Of a stretch of 64,000 bases of DNA, positions 46,949-55,640 are shown piece after piece. This DNA comes from Acidobacteriota bacterium (GTDB lineage: Bacteria > Acidobacteriota > Thermoanaerobaculia > Gp7-AA8), in the NCBI GenBank assembly GCA_019247495.1, contig JAFAOU010000003.1, forward strand, positions 1 through 64,000. Direction: 5' to 3'. The position numbers were made by a program, and so were the translations under genes. The first letter of the stretch is position 1, and the number at the start of each line of letters is the position of its first letter. The notes under the pieces were generated by a model, which saw only the letters and a list, made by a program, of their open reading frames with translations, had not been told where the DNA came from and did no database searches.

Positions 46949-47838
46949 TTCCTGTTCCTCCCCACTTCAACTTCGCTGCAACGGTCGTCTCGCACGGCTG
47001 GTATCTGCTCGCGCCGTTCCGCTGGGTGCGCGACGAGCAGACGCTGCATCGACCGGAGATCCTCAGCGGGAAGGCGGTCGAGCTTCGGATTTCGTTCGGT
47101 GGCAATGCGTTGCGCGTCGAAGGCGCAGACGAAAGCGAGGAACTTCGGCACAAGCTGGGACGCATGTTCCAGCTCGGCATCGACACCGGCGAATTCGTGG
47201 CACTCTCCCGCAACTCTCCTGCGCACGCGTGGGTGGAGTCGTCCGGATTCGGACGCCTCCTCTGTGGCGCGACGCTGTTCGAAGACGTCGTGAAGATCAT
47301 CACCACCACCAACACGATGTGGCGGCAGACGATGCGGATGACGGAGCTGATCGTGGAGAAGTGCGGCCGGAAGACGAAATCCGCCACAGCCTTCCCGACG
47401 CCGGAAGACGTCGCCCGATTCTCCCCCGACGAACTGCAGGAGGATTGCCGGCTCGGGTATCGCGCGAAAACGATCCATGCTCTGGCCAGCGGCATCGCCG
47501 ACGGCTCGATCGACATGCACGCGCTCAGCGATCCGGCGCAGAGTACCGAGGAGTTGTTCAGGAGTTACCGGGAGCTGCCGGGGATCGGGCCGTATGGTGC
47601 CGCGCATCTGCTGGCGATGGACGGGAGGCACGACTTCATCGCCGTCGACACCGAGTTCCGGCGCTTCGTGCGCGAGCGCTACCACGGCGGACGCGCGGTC
47701 TCCGATCGCACGATGCTGCGGCGCTATGCGAAGTGGGGGCGCTGGAAGTACCTCGCGTACTGGTCGGAACTGTGGGAGTCGGTAGCTGCCGGTTTGGAGC
47801 CGGATGTGGACCGCGTCCAGGCGCAGAAGGACGAATAG
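46948..47838 (+). CDS. HhH-GPD DNA glycosylase (AlkA-like) starting at the tRNA-Cys 3' end
   Basis: About 296 residues. The N-terminal beta domain is PHFNFAATVVSHGWYLLAPF; the HhH-GPD core reads LPGIGPYGAAHLLAM ... DFIAVDTEF, with the catalytic Asp in VDTE. The OGG1-type Lys at the hairpin is absent, so it is a monofunctional AlkA-like glycosylase for alkylated bases. The conserved N-terminus begins within ten codons of the tRNA end, yet no ATG, GTG or TTG lies between; the first possible codon is ATT using the A of the tRNA CCA. Either a rare ATT/GTT start is used, or the true start was lost. It lies in front of a small conserved gene and rlmN. Confidence 0.8.
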
Positions 47839-47941
47839 GATACGCCTCGCGGCGCCGCTTCGGAATATTGACGTTCTCCGAGGGCGTACTACACTTCCTC
47901 GGGCTGACAAACCGCTCGCCGCGGCGGCCAGGAACGAACCC

Positions 47942-48289
47942 TTGGACGACAAAATCAAGCAGCTCCTGCAACAGCTTGGGACGGCAATCAACGACTCGAT
48001 CTCGAGCTCCGAAGACGTCAACGAACACATTCAACGAATCCGCGACGAGGGCTACAACCTCTACGTCGTTCTCGATGCCACCATCGGTCTGAACCGCCTC
48101 GGCGATGACGACGAAACGCGGGCGCCCGATCCTGGCGCGGGCATGCTGGTCAAGAGTGACAAGCAGGTGCAGTTCCGCATCGACGTGAACGACCTCGCCA
48201 TGCTGCGCGCGATGGGAATCGATCCGACGCGAAAGGTGAGAGGCGCGCGCAAGGTGGAGCCGCTCGCGGCGACCAGTGACGACGAGTAG
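47942..48289 (+). CDS. Small conserved acidic protein of unknown function
   Basis: 115 residues from TTG with AGGAA ten bases upstream; a longer frame from 47804 runs through the previous gene's end and is rejected. The first half is a helix (LDDKIKQLLQQLGTAINDSISSSEDVNEHIQRIRDEGY), the second is strand-rich with LVKSDKQVQFRIDVNDLAMLRAMGI. I do not recognise it. It is cotranscribed with rlmN; its last 29 bases are duplicated just behind it. Confidence 0.7.
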   Translation: MDDKIKQLLQQLGTAINDSISSSEDVNEHIQRIRDEGYNLYVVLDATIGLNRLGDDDETRAPDPGAGMLVKSDKQVQFRIDVNDLAMLRAMGIDPTRKVRGARKVEPLAATSDDE

Positions 48290-48320
48290 CTCCGCTCGTG
48301 GCGACCAGTGAATACGAGTA
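48260..48320. repeat. Tandem 32-base duplication at the rlmN start
   Basis: CCGCTCGCGGCGACCAGTGA and CCGCTCGTGGCGACCAGTGA repeat with 32-base period (29 bases each, three differences). The second copy provides the GTG start codon of rlmN, the first ends the preceding gene. Confidence 0.75.
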
Positions 48321-49369
48321 ACCCCACGAATCTTTACGACCTCGCACCGCCGCGGCTCGAACAGGCGCTCGGCGCGATCGTTTCGCCTCCCTTCCGCGTG
48401 AAGCAGATCGAGGAGTGGATGTACGTGCGCGGCGTCGATGCCTTCGACGCGATGACGAACATCCCGAAGGAGCTTCGCGGCGCGCTCGCGGAGCACTACA
48501 CGATTGCGTTCCCGGAGGTTGTGGAACGGACGACGCCCGCAACGGATGGCAGTCAGAAGTATCTCTTCACGCTGCGCGACGGCAATCGGATCGAGGCGGT
48601 TTACATGCCGATGGGCGACCGCACCAGCGTCTGCCTGTCGTCGCAGGCCGGTTGCGCGGTCGGCTGCACGTTCTGCGTGACCGGATTTTTCGGCGCGGGA
48701 CGCAACCTCTCGCCGGGCGAGATGCTCGGCCAGTTCTTCACGATCCAGCACGAGCACGACGTGCCGATGGAGTCGATGAACGTTGTCTTCATGGGCATGG
48801 GCGAGCCGCTGCTGAATTTCGAGAACATGGTCACGACGCTCGATGTGCTCTACCGCAGCATCGCGCCGAAACGGATCACCGTGTCGACGTCGGGCATCAT
48901 CCCGGGCATCGAAGAGCTGGCGAAACTGCCGCGGCGCCCGAATCTGGCGGTATCGATCAACGCGCCCGATCGCCGGCGGCGCGAAGAGATCATGCCGATC
49001 ACGAAAAAGTATCCGCTCGAAGAGTTGATCGCGTCGTTGAAGAAGTACCCGTCGGAAAAAGGACGCGAGATCACGATCGAGTACGTGTTGCTGGCCGGCT
49101 ACAACGATTCGCATTCCGATGCGCTCGCGTTGGCGAAATTGACCCACGGCCTCCGCGCGAAGGTGAACGCGATTCCGTTCAACGAGGACCCGAACCTTCC
49201 CCCCTGGATGAAGCGCCCGAAGGAAGGGTCGATCGATCGTTTCGTCGACACGCTCGTGCGCAACGGCGTACAGGTGACCGTGCGGCGTTCGAAGGGACGC
49301 GACATCGCCGCCGCCTGCGGGCAGTTGCGCGGGAAGTCGGTGGCGAAGAGCCGTGCGACGCGGGGTTAG
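48308..49369 (+). CDS. rlmN: 23S rRNA/tRNA adenine C2-methyltransferase RlmN
   Basis: 353 residues of the radical-SAM RlmN/Cfr family. The cluster motif is CAVGCTFC, the SAM part FMGMGEPLLN, and the second Cys needed for methyl transfer is in DIAAACGQL. The enzyme methylates C2 of A2503 in 23S rRNA and A37 in tRNAs. The only usable start is the GTG at 48308, which falls in a 32-base duplication copied from the end of the upstream gene. It is followed by a hairpin repeat and a convergent gene. Confidence 0.96.
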   Translation: MNTSNPTNLYDLAPPRLEQALGAIVSPPFRVKQIEEWMYVRGVDAFDAMTNIPKELRGALAEHYTIAFPEVVERTTPATDGSQKYLFTLRDGNRIEAVYMPMGDRTSVCLSSQAGCAVGCTFCVTGFFGAGRNLSPGEMLGQFFTIQHEHDVPMESMNVVFMGMGEPLLNFENMVTTLDVLYRSIAPKRITVSTSGIIPGIEELAKLPRRPNLAVSINAPDRRRREEIMPITKKYPLEELIASLKKYPSEKGREITIEYVLLAGYNDSHSDALALAKLTHGLRAKVNAIPFNEDPNLPPWMKRPKEGSIDRFVDTLVRNGVQVTVRRSKGRDIAAACGQLRGKSVAKSRATRG

Positions 49370-49377
49370 TCGTCTCC

Positions 49378-49440
49378 ATCTGCGTAAAATCTGCGCTATC
49401 TGCGGACAGTTTTTTATCCGCAGATAGACGCAGAGATTCA
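49378..49440. repeat. Inverted-repeat element, ATCTGCG family (copy 2), terminator-like
   Basis: ATCTGCGCTATCTGCGGA faces TCCGCAGATAGACGCAGAG around a CAGTTTTTTA loop. It lies between the convergent rlmN and thpR and overlaps the thpR stop codon. The T-run suggests use as a terminator. Confidence 0.8.
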
Positions 49441-49992
49441 GGCCAGCGCGAACTTCCGTTGCGGTGTGTGAATCGCGCCTTTCGGATTCAGCTCGCTGGA
49501 GAAGAGCGTCACGGCGTCGACCGTGAAGGGGTCCGATTTGAAATCGCGCAGGGCGCCGTTGAAGATCTCGATACACGCCGGCGGCCACTGGTCGCGAATG
49601 CGGAAGAGGGTGAGGTGCGCGCGAAAGTCGCTGCGATCCAACGTCACGCCCGCCGCTCGGACACCGCTGCGCACCGCGTCGGCGACAGCGCGAAACTTCT
49701 CCTCCGGTCCCGCGCCAACCCACCCCACCCTGGCGTGCCGCGCGTTCGGAAAAAATCCGCTGCCCTGCAGGTGCCCCACGAAGCGCGGAACAGTGGCCAG
49801 ACTTTCTTCGACGCATGTGGCGAGCGTAGGCAGGAGCGAATCCGGTTGCTCGTCGAGAAACGCGAACGTCAGATGTTGCGTCTCGGGACGCACCCACGCC
49901 GCGGGAGGCAAACGCGATTTCACCATCGCAATGCGGTCGCTGATCGCGCGGAGCTCCTGCTCCGGGAAGGAGATGGCGATGAAGAGGCGCAT
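49438..49992 (-). CDS. thpR: RNA 2',3'-cyclic phosphodiesterase (2H family, ThpR-like)
   Basis: 184 residues. Both HxT motifs of the 2H phosphoesterase family are present: HLTFAFL (near residue 40) and HLTLFRI (near residue 126), at the usual spacing. The family opens 2',3'-cyclic phosphates or joins tRNA halves in vitro. It starts 34 bases after aspA ends on the same strand. Length and start MRLFIAISFP are typical. Confidence 0.93.
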   Translation of the reverse strand: MRLFIAISFPEQELRAISDRIAMVKSRLPPAAWVRPETQHLTFAFLDEQPDSLLPTLATCVEESLATVPRFVGHLQGSGFFPNARHARVGWVGAGPEEKFRAVADAVRSGVRAAGVTLDRSDFRAHLTLFRIRDQWPPACIEIFNGALRDFKSDPFTVDAVTLFSSELNPKGAIHTPQRKFALA

Positions 49993-50026
49993 GGTTGGGA
50001 AGGCCGAGTGCGTGCGATTGTAGCCG

Positions 50027-51403
50027 TCAATCGGCCTGACCGGCCAAAAACTCGGGCGTGAAGATGCGCGCGATCTCTTCTTCGCTCAGCAACCTCTTCT
50101 CGCGTAGAAGAGTTGGGATGGGCGTGCCGCTCTTTGCCGACTCTTTCGCGATCTCCGCCGCCTTCGCGTAACCGATGATCGGATTGAGCGCGGTGGCCAG
50201 CGACGGAGAGCTGACGTAGTACGCCTCGCACTGCGCGCGGTCCGCTTCAATGCCGGCGATGCATTTGGCGACGAAGACCGGCAGGTAGCTCTTCAGGATC
50301 TCGATCGAGAAGAGGAGCTCGAAGGCCATCAACGGCATCATCACGTTGAGCTCGAGCTGGCCCGCCTGAACGGCGTAATCGATTGCGGTCGCCGATCCGA
50401 TGATGTGGAAGCAGACCTGGTTCATGCACTCCAGCATCGACGGATTCACTTTGCCGGGCATGATCGACGATCCCGGTTGCACGGCGGGCAGGATGATCTC
50501 GGCGAGACCGGTTTGCGGTCCGGAGGCGAGCAGACGCAGGTCGTTCGTGATGCGCGTCAGTTCGAACGTCAGATTGCGCATCGCGCCGGAAACGGCAGCG
50601 ACCGGAAGCTGCGACTGCATCGATTCGCGAAGATCGGCCGCGGCTGTGAGATCGAGACTGGTCAGCTCGTTCAGGCGCCGCACGACGACATGGCGGTAGC
50701 CGCGCGGCGCGTTCATGCCGGTGCCAACCGCAGTGCCGCCGATGCCGAGGTCGCGAAGCTCGCCCGCGGCGGCTCGGAGAAGGCGCGTGGCGCGGCGGGT
50801 GGCGGCGGCGTAGGCACGAAACTCCTGGCCGAGCGTTAACGGAACGGCATCCTGCAGGTGCGTACGGCCGGACTTGATGACGTCCGCGAAGGCATTGCCG
50901 CGGTCGTCGAAGGCGTCGCCGAGCGCGTCGAGTTGCGGGAACAGTTCGTTCAACAGCAGCAGCGTGGCGATGCGGATGGCCGTCGGAAACACGTCGTTCG
51001 TCGACTGCGCCATGTTGACGTGATCGTTCGGATGGACCGGCTTGTACGTCCCGCGCTCCGGATTGGCGAGGTTGGCGATGACCTCATTCACGTTCATGTT
51101 GAACGACGTGCCCGCACCGGCCTGGAAGACGTCGACGACGAACTGAGATCGATACGTCTCAGCGTTGTTCAGCAACTCATCGCAAGCAGCAACGATCGAA
51201 TCGGCAAGTCCGGCATCGAGCGCGTCAAGCTCCTTGTTCGCCAGCGCCGCCGCTTTCTTCAACAGGATGAACGAGCGGATGAACACGGGATGCTCGCGCA
51301 GACCGCTGATCGGATAGTTCTCGACCGCCCGCTGCGTCTGCGCGCCATACAGCGCGTCTTCGGGGACGCGGACTTCGCCGAGGGTGTCGCGTTCGGTGCG
51401 CAT
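50027..51403 (-). CDS. aspA: Aspartate ammonia-lyase (aspartase)
   Basis: 458 residues of the aspartase/fumarase C superfamily. The signature GSSIMPGKVNPSMLECMNQV has the aspartase form (fumarase C reads GSSIMPGKVNPTQCE). Other aspartase-like parts are GAGTSFNMNVNEVIAN and HPNDHVNMAQSTND. It turns L-aspartate into fumarate and ammonia; the two class I fumarase genes just upstream would then take fumarate to malate. The neighbouring element at 51404 starts one base after its ATG. Confidence 0.9.
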   Translation of the reverse strand: MRTERDTLGEVRVPEDALYGAQTQRAVENYPISGLREHPVFIRSFILLKKAAALANKELDALDAGLADSIVAACDELLNNAETYRSQFVVDVFQAGAGTSFNMNVNEVIANLANPERGTYKPVHPNDHVNMAQSTNDVFPTAIRIATLLLLNELFPQLDALGDAFDDRGNAFADVIKSGRTHLQDAVPLTLGQEFRAYAAATRRATRLLRAAAGELRDLGIGGTAVGTGMNAPRGYRHVVVRRLNELTSLDLTAAADLRESMQSQLPVAAVSGAMRNLTFELTRITNDLRLLASGPQTGLAEIILPAVQPGSSIMPGKVNPSMLECMNQVCFHIIGSATAIDYAVQAGQLELNVMMPLMAFELLFSIEILKSYLPVFVAKCIAGIEADRAQCEAYYVSSPSLATALNPIIGYAKAAEIAKESAKSGTPIPTLLREKRLLSEEEIARIFTPEFLAGQAD

Positions 51404-51528
51404 AGTGGATTCGTAGATTAGTGGATTCGTCGATTAGAGGGGGTGCACGGCGGGTTGTTGTCAGTCATTGGTCAGTCACGCGTCTCAGCTTCCTAATCTA
51501 CTGATCCACTAATCCACTAATCCACTAC
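51404..51528. repeat. Inverted-repeat element, GATTAGTGGATTCG family (copy 3)
   Basis: AGTGGATTCGTAGATTAGTG at the left and CTGATCCACTAATCCACTA at the right pair. It exactly fills the gap between aspA and the fumarase beta gene and includes the fumarase stop codon. Confidence 0.8.
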
Positions 51529-52097
51529 GCCTTCATCGCATCCAGCCGCGCCTTCGATTCTTCGAAGACGTTCTTGTGCAGCGACTGGCCGTGGGCATCC
51601 ATCGTCACGATGGCCATGAAGTCTTCCACCCAGAGATGCCAGATGGCCTCGGGGGACCCCAAGTCCATCCAATCGACGCCGTCGACGCGCTTGATCGACG
51701 CGGCGCAGACCTGCGCGGCGCCGCCGATCGCGTGCATGTAGACGGCGCCGTACTCCTTGCACGCTGCCAGCGTCTTCTCCCCCATCCCGCCCTTGCCGAT
51801 CACGCCACGGATTCCGTAGTCGCGCATGACCTCCCACTGGTACGGCTCCTCGCGCGACGACGTCGTCGGCCCGGCCGCCTTGCAGACCCACTGATCGCCC
51901 TCTTTCACCATCACCGGACCGCAGTGATAAACGATCTGGCCTTGGAGATCGACGGGCGGCTTCGTGCCGGTGTGGATGCGGTGATGGACGGCATCGCGTC
52001 CGGTGTAGAGACGACCGGTGATGGAGACGGTGTCACCGACGTGGAGGCTGCGGATGGTCGGTTCATCAATGGGAGTGGTGAGCTTTACCAGAGCCAT
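51525..52097 (-). CDS. Class I fumarate hydratase, C-terminal (beta) subunit
   Basis: 190 residues of the FumA/tartrate dehydratase beta-type domain. Marks are SITGRLYTGRDAVHHRI, YHCGPVMVKE, TTSSREEPY, VIGKGGMG and GSPEAIWHLWVEDF. Together with the alpha subunit it makes the two-subunit [4Fe-4S] fumarase found in many anaerobes and Acidobacteria; the fused FumA of E. coli has both parts. A small lipoprotein gene stands between the two subunits. Confidence 0.93.
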   Translation of the reverse strand: MALVKLTTPIDEPTIRSLHVGDTVSITGRLYTGRDAVHHRIHTGTKPPVDLQGQIVYHCGPVMVKEGDQWVCKAAGPTTSSREEPYQWEVMRDYGIRGVIGKGGMGEKTLAACKEYGAVYMHAIGGAAQVCAASIKRVDGVDWMDLGSPEAIWHLWVEDFMAIVTMDAHGQSLHKNVFEESKARLDAMKA

Positions 52098-52194
52098 GCT
52101 TCGATGCTATCGCGTTTGGGATTCCGCCGGCATGACACGACGTGCAGGCTGCTTTGGCGCTCTCGGTCGAACTGACCGGCGTGACCATGAGCAT

Positions 52195-52389
52195 TCACGG
52201 GAAGTAACCGGATGGTGGCGGCGGAGGCGGCGGTTGCGGCGAAACGAGTTCCGCCAACGAAGGCGGCGTAAAAAGTGCGCGAATTGCGTCCGGTCTCTTC
52301 GGCGGTTTCAGCGAAGCCATCTCGCGTTGCGTCCACGCGTCGCACGATGAGAGGAGCAGGGAAACCACGAACGGCACAACCGCTTTCAT
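52195..52389 (-). CDS. Small proline-rich lipoprotein
   Basis: 64 residues. A type II signal peptide is seen: MKAVVPFVVSLLLSSC, with Cys16 as the lipid site. The C-terminus is nearly pure proline (PQPPPPPPPSGYFP). The gene lies between the two fumarase subunits, in the same direction, 14 bases after the alpha stop. The ribosome site is weak. A function is unknown; polyproline could span the periplasm or need EF-P to be made. Confidence 0.5.
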   Translation of the reverse strand: MKAVVPFVVSLLLSSCDAWTQREMASLKPPKRPDAIRALFTPPSLAELVSPQPPPPPPPSGYFP

Positions 52390-52403
52390 GCCCTCTTAGA
52401 CGA

Positions 52404-53318
52404 TCAATAGAGCCAGTTGGAAACTTCGCCGCTCAGATTCAGTTCCGCGCCGCGCCTGCGATACGCCCAGCACATGTAGGCGATCGAGACGAAGAACGAT
52501 GCCGGAAGCCGATTGAGCTTGCCGATCTTGCAGGCCAGCAACGTCGTCTTTCCGCCGAATCCCATCGGTCCGATGCCGGACTGATTCGCCTTCTCGACGA
52601 CGCGTGCCTCGAGCTCCGCGAGAACGGGATCGTGGTTAGTGTCGTCAAGCATGCGCAGGAGCTGTTCCTTGGCGAATCCGTAGCCGGTGCCGCGGTCGCC
52701 GCCGATGCAGACGCCGAGGATGCCGGGGCCGCAGCCCTGGCCCTGGGCCTGGAGCACGCAGTCGAGAATGGCGTTCTCGACGCCTTTGAGATCGCGTCCG
52801 CCGAGGTCGGGGTGGGGGAGGGAGTACTGCGCGTTCATGTTCTCGCAGCCGCCGCCTTTCAACATCAACTTCACTTCGACATGCGGCTCGCGCCACTGAT
52901 GAAAGTGAAAGACGGGAGAGCCGGGCCCGGTGTTGTCGCCGGTGTTCTTGCCGGTGATGCTGTCGACGCTGTTCTGCCGCAGATACCCTTTCTTCGTCGC
53001 CGTCCTCACGGCCTCGGTGGCGATCTCCTCGAACGCGAGCTGGTCGTAGCCTGCGGGCGTGTGGACGTAGAAGAGGATCGTGCCAGTGTCCTGACAAAGC
53101 GGAAGCGAGCTGTCGCGCGCCAGTCCGATGTTGCAGCCGATGACGTTGAGCGCGACGTCAGCATTCGATCCTTCGACTTCATTCTTTCGCGCGCCGGTGA
53201 CGGCGCGGACGACGTCGTCCGGCAGGATCGTAGACGTGCGCCGGATCAGTTCGAGGATCGATTCGAAGAGGTTGGTTTCAGGCGAGATGCGGTCAATCGT
53301 TTGCGCGGTCGCGCTCAT
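52404..53318 (-). CDS. Class I fumarate hydratase, N-terminal (alpha) subunit
   Basis: 304 residues with the [4Fe-4S] ligands: Cys in LPLCQDTGTILFYVH, Cys in GPGILGVCIGGDRGTG and the third in GKTTLLACKIGKL. The phrase EIATEAVRTATKKGYLRQNSVDSITGKNTGDNTGPG is typical of the TTDA/FumA alpha domain. It hydrates fumarate to L-malate in the citric acid cycle. Downstream lie the lipoprotein, beta subunit, aspartase and thpR on the same strand, which looks like one operon around fumarate. Confidence 0.95.
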   Translation of the reverse strand: MSATAQTIDRISPETNLFESILELIRRTSTILPDDVVRAVTGARKNEVEGSNADVALNVIGCNIGLARDSSLPLCQDTGTILFYVHTPAGYDQLAFEEIATEAVRTATKKGYLRQNSVDSITGKNTGDNTGPGSPVFHFHQWREPHVEVKLMLKGGGCENMNAQYSLPHPDLGGRDLKGVENAILDCVLQAQGQGCGPGILGVCIGGDRGTGYGFAKEQLLRMLDDTNHDPVLAELEARVVEKANQSGIGPMGFGGKTTLLACKIGKLNRLPASFFVSIAYMCWAYRRRGAELNLSGEVSNWLY

Positions 53319-53353
53319 GCGAGTCTCCGGGAGCGAAGTCTATCTGATGAAAC

Positions 53354-53680
53354 TTAAGGTGACTGATTCGCTTCTGAATCCGCGACGCCCAGTCTTTTCT
53401 TGAGATCCGCGAGAGCACCATCCGGTGTGGATCCGCGCCCGATCGGCAATTTCCGAGCTTCGCATTCTTGAAAGAAACACATGCACTCAACATCCTCGTC
53501 AGCGTAGTCGCTGTGCGCGAGATCTTCTGCTCCTACTGGAAAGGCGAGCCAACGGTCTCCCTCATATGTCCCCTGATAACGGGACATTACGATGGTGACT
53601 GGAAACAGGGCTCGCGTGACGTAATCCTGCGCGACGGCCATCGCCGCGAAGAAGCGGGTGTTGTGCGGCTGTTCGCGCAT
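53354..53680 (-). CDS. Hypothetical protein, acidic, DUF-like
   Basis: 108 residues. The core VMSRYQGTYEGDRWLAF and a following acidic stretch (DLAHSDYADEDVECMCFF) end in an amphipathic helix (ALADLKKRLGVADSE). I do not recognise a family. The start is uncertain; the Met at MSRYQ (residue 32) would give a shorter protein. It is divergent from the TMEM175-like gene with 25 bases between starts. Confidence 0.55.
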   Translation of the reverse strand: MREQPHNTRFFAAMAVAQDYVTRALFPVTIVMSRYQGTYEGDRWLAFPVGAEDLAHSDYADEDVECMCFFQECEARKLPIGRGSTPDGALADLKKRLGVADSEANQSP

Positions 53681-53705
53681 GTCGGCAGTCTACAATCCCC
53701 CTCGC

Positions 53706-54509
53706 ATGCTCCGCGACAAGCTGATGCACCACGATCCGGTCGACGGTTTCCGTTGGCGCAGTCACGAGATCACGCGCGTGGAAGGCTTCAGCGACGCCGT
53801 CTTCGGCTTCGCGGTGACGCTGCTGATCGTGTCGCTCGAAGTGCCGCGGACGTCGGGTGAGTTGCTGGCCACGATGCGCGGCTTCGGCGCATTCGTCATC
53901 ACCTTCCTGATGCTGGCCGGGCTCTGGTACTCGCAGTTCACCTTCTTCCGGCGCTACGGGCTGGAAGATCGTGTCACGGTGATCCTGAATCTCGTGCTGC
54001 TGTTTATGGTGCTGTTCTTCGTCTATCCGTTGAAGTTTCTGTTCAACGTGATGCTGACGGATTTTCGGATGAAGCAGACCATCGCCACCGCCCACGGCAT
54101 GGAGTTGGTGGTGCTGCCGGAGCACAAGCCGCTGATCTTCGCCATCTTCGGCGCCGGGTTCGCCGGCGTGATGGTGGTCTTCACGCTGCTGTACCGCCAT
54201 GCCTTCAAGAAGCGCGAAGAGCTTGAACTGAATGAGTTCGAGATTTTCGAAACGGAGCACAGCGTCCGCCGTCTCTCCGTCGCCTCGGCGGTCGGCTTCT
54301 CCTACTTCCTGATCGCGGGGCTGAACGCGCTGCCGCATCGCACGAAGATGGAGAAGAACATCGTCACAGCCGCGGCGATCGCCATCCTGATTCTCCTCGC
54401 CGGCCTCATGACGATGATGGTCCGCCTGGCGCTCGCGCGGCGGAAGCGCGCTAAGGAATGGAAGCAACGGAACGGTCCGCAGCCAGGCGATCCGTCCGCT
54501 ACTTCCTGA
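53706..54509 (+). CDS. TMEM175-family potassium channel-like protein
   Basis: 267 residues with six membrane segments. The family motif R-x3-FSD is present as RVEGFSDAVFGFAVTLLIV in the first helix, where the conserved hydrophobic residues form the filter in bacterial TMEM175 channels. The remaining helices (LYRHAFKKRE etc.) and a basic C-terminus fit. As a DUF1211 protein it probably forms a tetrameric K+ leak channel. Its end overlaps the convergent OmpA gene by 11 bases. An upstream Met at 53658 is rejected since it would run through the divergent gene. Confidence 0.9.
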   Translation: MLRDKLMHHDPVDGFRWRSHEITRVEGFSDAVFGFAVTLLIVSLEVPRTSGELLATMRGFGAFVITFLMLAGLWYSQFTFFRRYGLEDRVTVILNLVLLFMVLFFVYPLKFLFNVMLTDFRMKQTIATAHGMELVVLPEHKPLIFAIFGAGFAGVMVVFTLLYRHAFKKREELELNEFEIFETEHSVRRLSVASAVGFSYFLIAGLNALPHRTKMEKNIVTAAAIAILILLAGLMTMMVRLALARRKRAKEWKQRNGPQPGDPSATS

Positions 54510-55047
54510 TCACCAGCTCCACGCGACGGTTCTTCTGCCTGCCCTCGGGATCGTCGGAGCCGTCCGGCTTCGTGTTCGGCGCGACCGGCTTCTTCGCACC
54601 AAAGCCTTCCGTCGAAAACTTCATGTTGTTCAGTCCGTGCGCGAGGAACCAATTCTTGACCGACGCGGCACGCCGTTCGGACAGCTTCTGGTTGTACGTG
54701 TCGTTGCCCTTCGCGTCGGTGTGCCCTTCGATGCGAACGGCGCCCCCTTTGGCGCGATCACGGATGAAATCGGCGGCCTTCTGCAGCGTCTCACCGGCTT
54801 TCGGAAGCAGATCGGCCTTATCGAAATCGAACAACACGTCCGCCGCCATATCCACCCTGACCTCGGTCGCTGTCTCTTTCACCTCGATGTCCTGCACCGC
54901 GCCGGCGATGCTCTCCACGCGATAGACGAGGTCGACGATCGTGAACTGGTACGGCGGACCGGGATCGTTGTCGACCGGCTGCCGGTCACCCGCGTTGGCG
55001 GCGAGCGCCGTGACGATCAACGGGACCGCGAGCAGTTTCGCGTTCAT
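54499..55047 (-). CDS. OmpA-family outer-membrane/peptidoglycan-binding lipoprotein-like protein
   Basis: 182 residues with a signal peptide (1-19, ANA). The C-terminal OmpA domain reads VLFDFDKADLLPKA, VRIEGHTDAKGNDTYNQKLSERRAASVKNWF and EGRQKNRRVELVI, the diaminopimelate-binding signature with Asp and Arg conserved. It tethers the outer membrane to peptidoglycan. Two bases separate it from the lipoprotein gene upstream, so they form an operon. There is no beta-barrel N-terminus. Confidence 0.93.
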   Translation of the reverse strand: MNAKLLAVPLIVTALAANAGDRQPVDNDPGPPYQFTIVDLVYRVESIAGAVQDIEVKETATEVRVDMAADVLFDFDKADLLPKAGETLQKAADFIRDRAKGGAVRIEGHTDAKGNDTYNQKLSERRAASVKNWFLAHGLNNMKFSTEGFGAKKPVAPNTKPDGSDDPEGRQKNRRVELVIRK

Positions 55048-55049
55048 CG

Positions 55050-55640
55050 TCAGTGGCTGATGGCGACGTCGTCGAGCGGCTGAAAATGCGGGATGACGAT
55101 CGAGATCTTCTGCACGTCGTCGGGCGGCGCGGGGAACTTGGCCCAGAGCGAAACGCGCGAGTGCGGCGCAACATCAGGAACCTTGGTGCTGCAGACGCAC
55201 TTGCCCTCGGAGTCGCGTGCGACGAAGTATTTTTTCTTTCCGACCGGATCGACGAGTTGCACAGCACCGATGCTGCCGTGGTCGCGGATCTCATGATCGG
55301 GATCCGCGAAGTTGTACCCGAAGCCGATCGCATTCTCGGAATCGTTGACGAACGCCATCTTCAGCGTGACCGTTCCGCCGCTGCCGCGCTTGAGCTCCAT
55401 CACGTCAACGCGCGTGCCCTGCCGCTCACCGTCCGCCGAGGCGATGCCGGAGGATGTCGTCGCCGCGGCCGGAGGAGCGGCGGCTGGCGTCGACACGGGC
55501 GCGGGAGCCGGGGAAGCCGTTACCGCGGATGATGTCGTTTCCGGAGCGGGAGCAGCGGCTTGCGTCGTTGTCGTGGCCTCCTTCTTCGCGCAAGACAGCA
55601 CGACCACGAACGAAAGGAGAAGGACGAGATGACGAGTCAT
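55050..55640 (-). CDS. Lipoprotein with Ala/Pro/Thr-rich linker and beta domain
   Basis: 196 residues from the ATG at MTRHL. Type II signal peptide VVVLSC (Cys17) followed by a long low-complexity Ala/Pro/Thr linker to about residue 70, then a beta domain of about 120 residues (TRVDVMELKRGSGGTVTLKM ... RVSLWAKFPAP ... SIVIPHFQPLDDV). It resembles DUF4352-like immunoglobulin-fold lipoproteins. It is transcribed together with the OmpA gene. A spare pair CVCS in the beta domain may hold a disulfide. Confidence 0.8.
   Translation of the reverse strand: MTRHLVLLLSFVVVLSCAKKEATTTTQAAAPAPETTSSAVTASPAPAPVSTPAAAPPAAATTSSGIASADGERQGTRVDVMELKRGSGGTVTLKMAFVNDSENAIGFGYNFADPDHEIRDHGSIGAVQLVDPVGKKKYFVARDSEGKCVCSTKVPDVAPHSRVSLWAKFPAPPDDVQKISIVIPHFQPLDDVAISH

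Noticed and set aside
47636..49897. 753-codon minus-strand frame opposite rlmN
   Set aside because: Antisense shadow of rlmN and its neighbour in GC-rich DNA.
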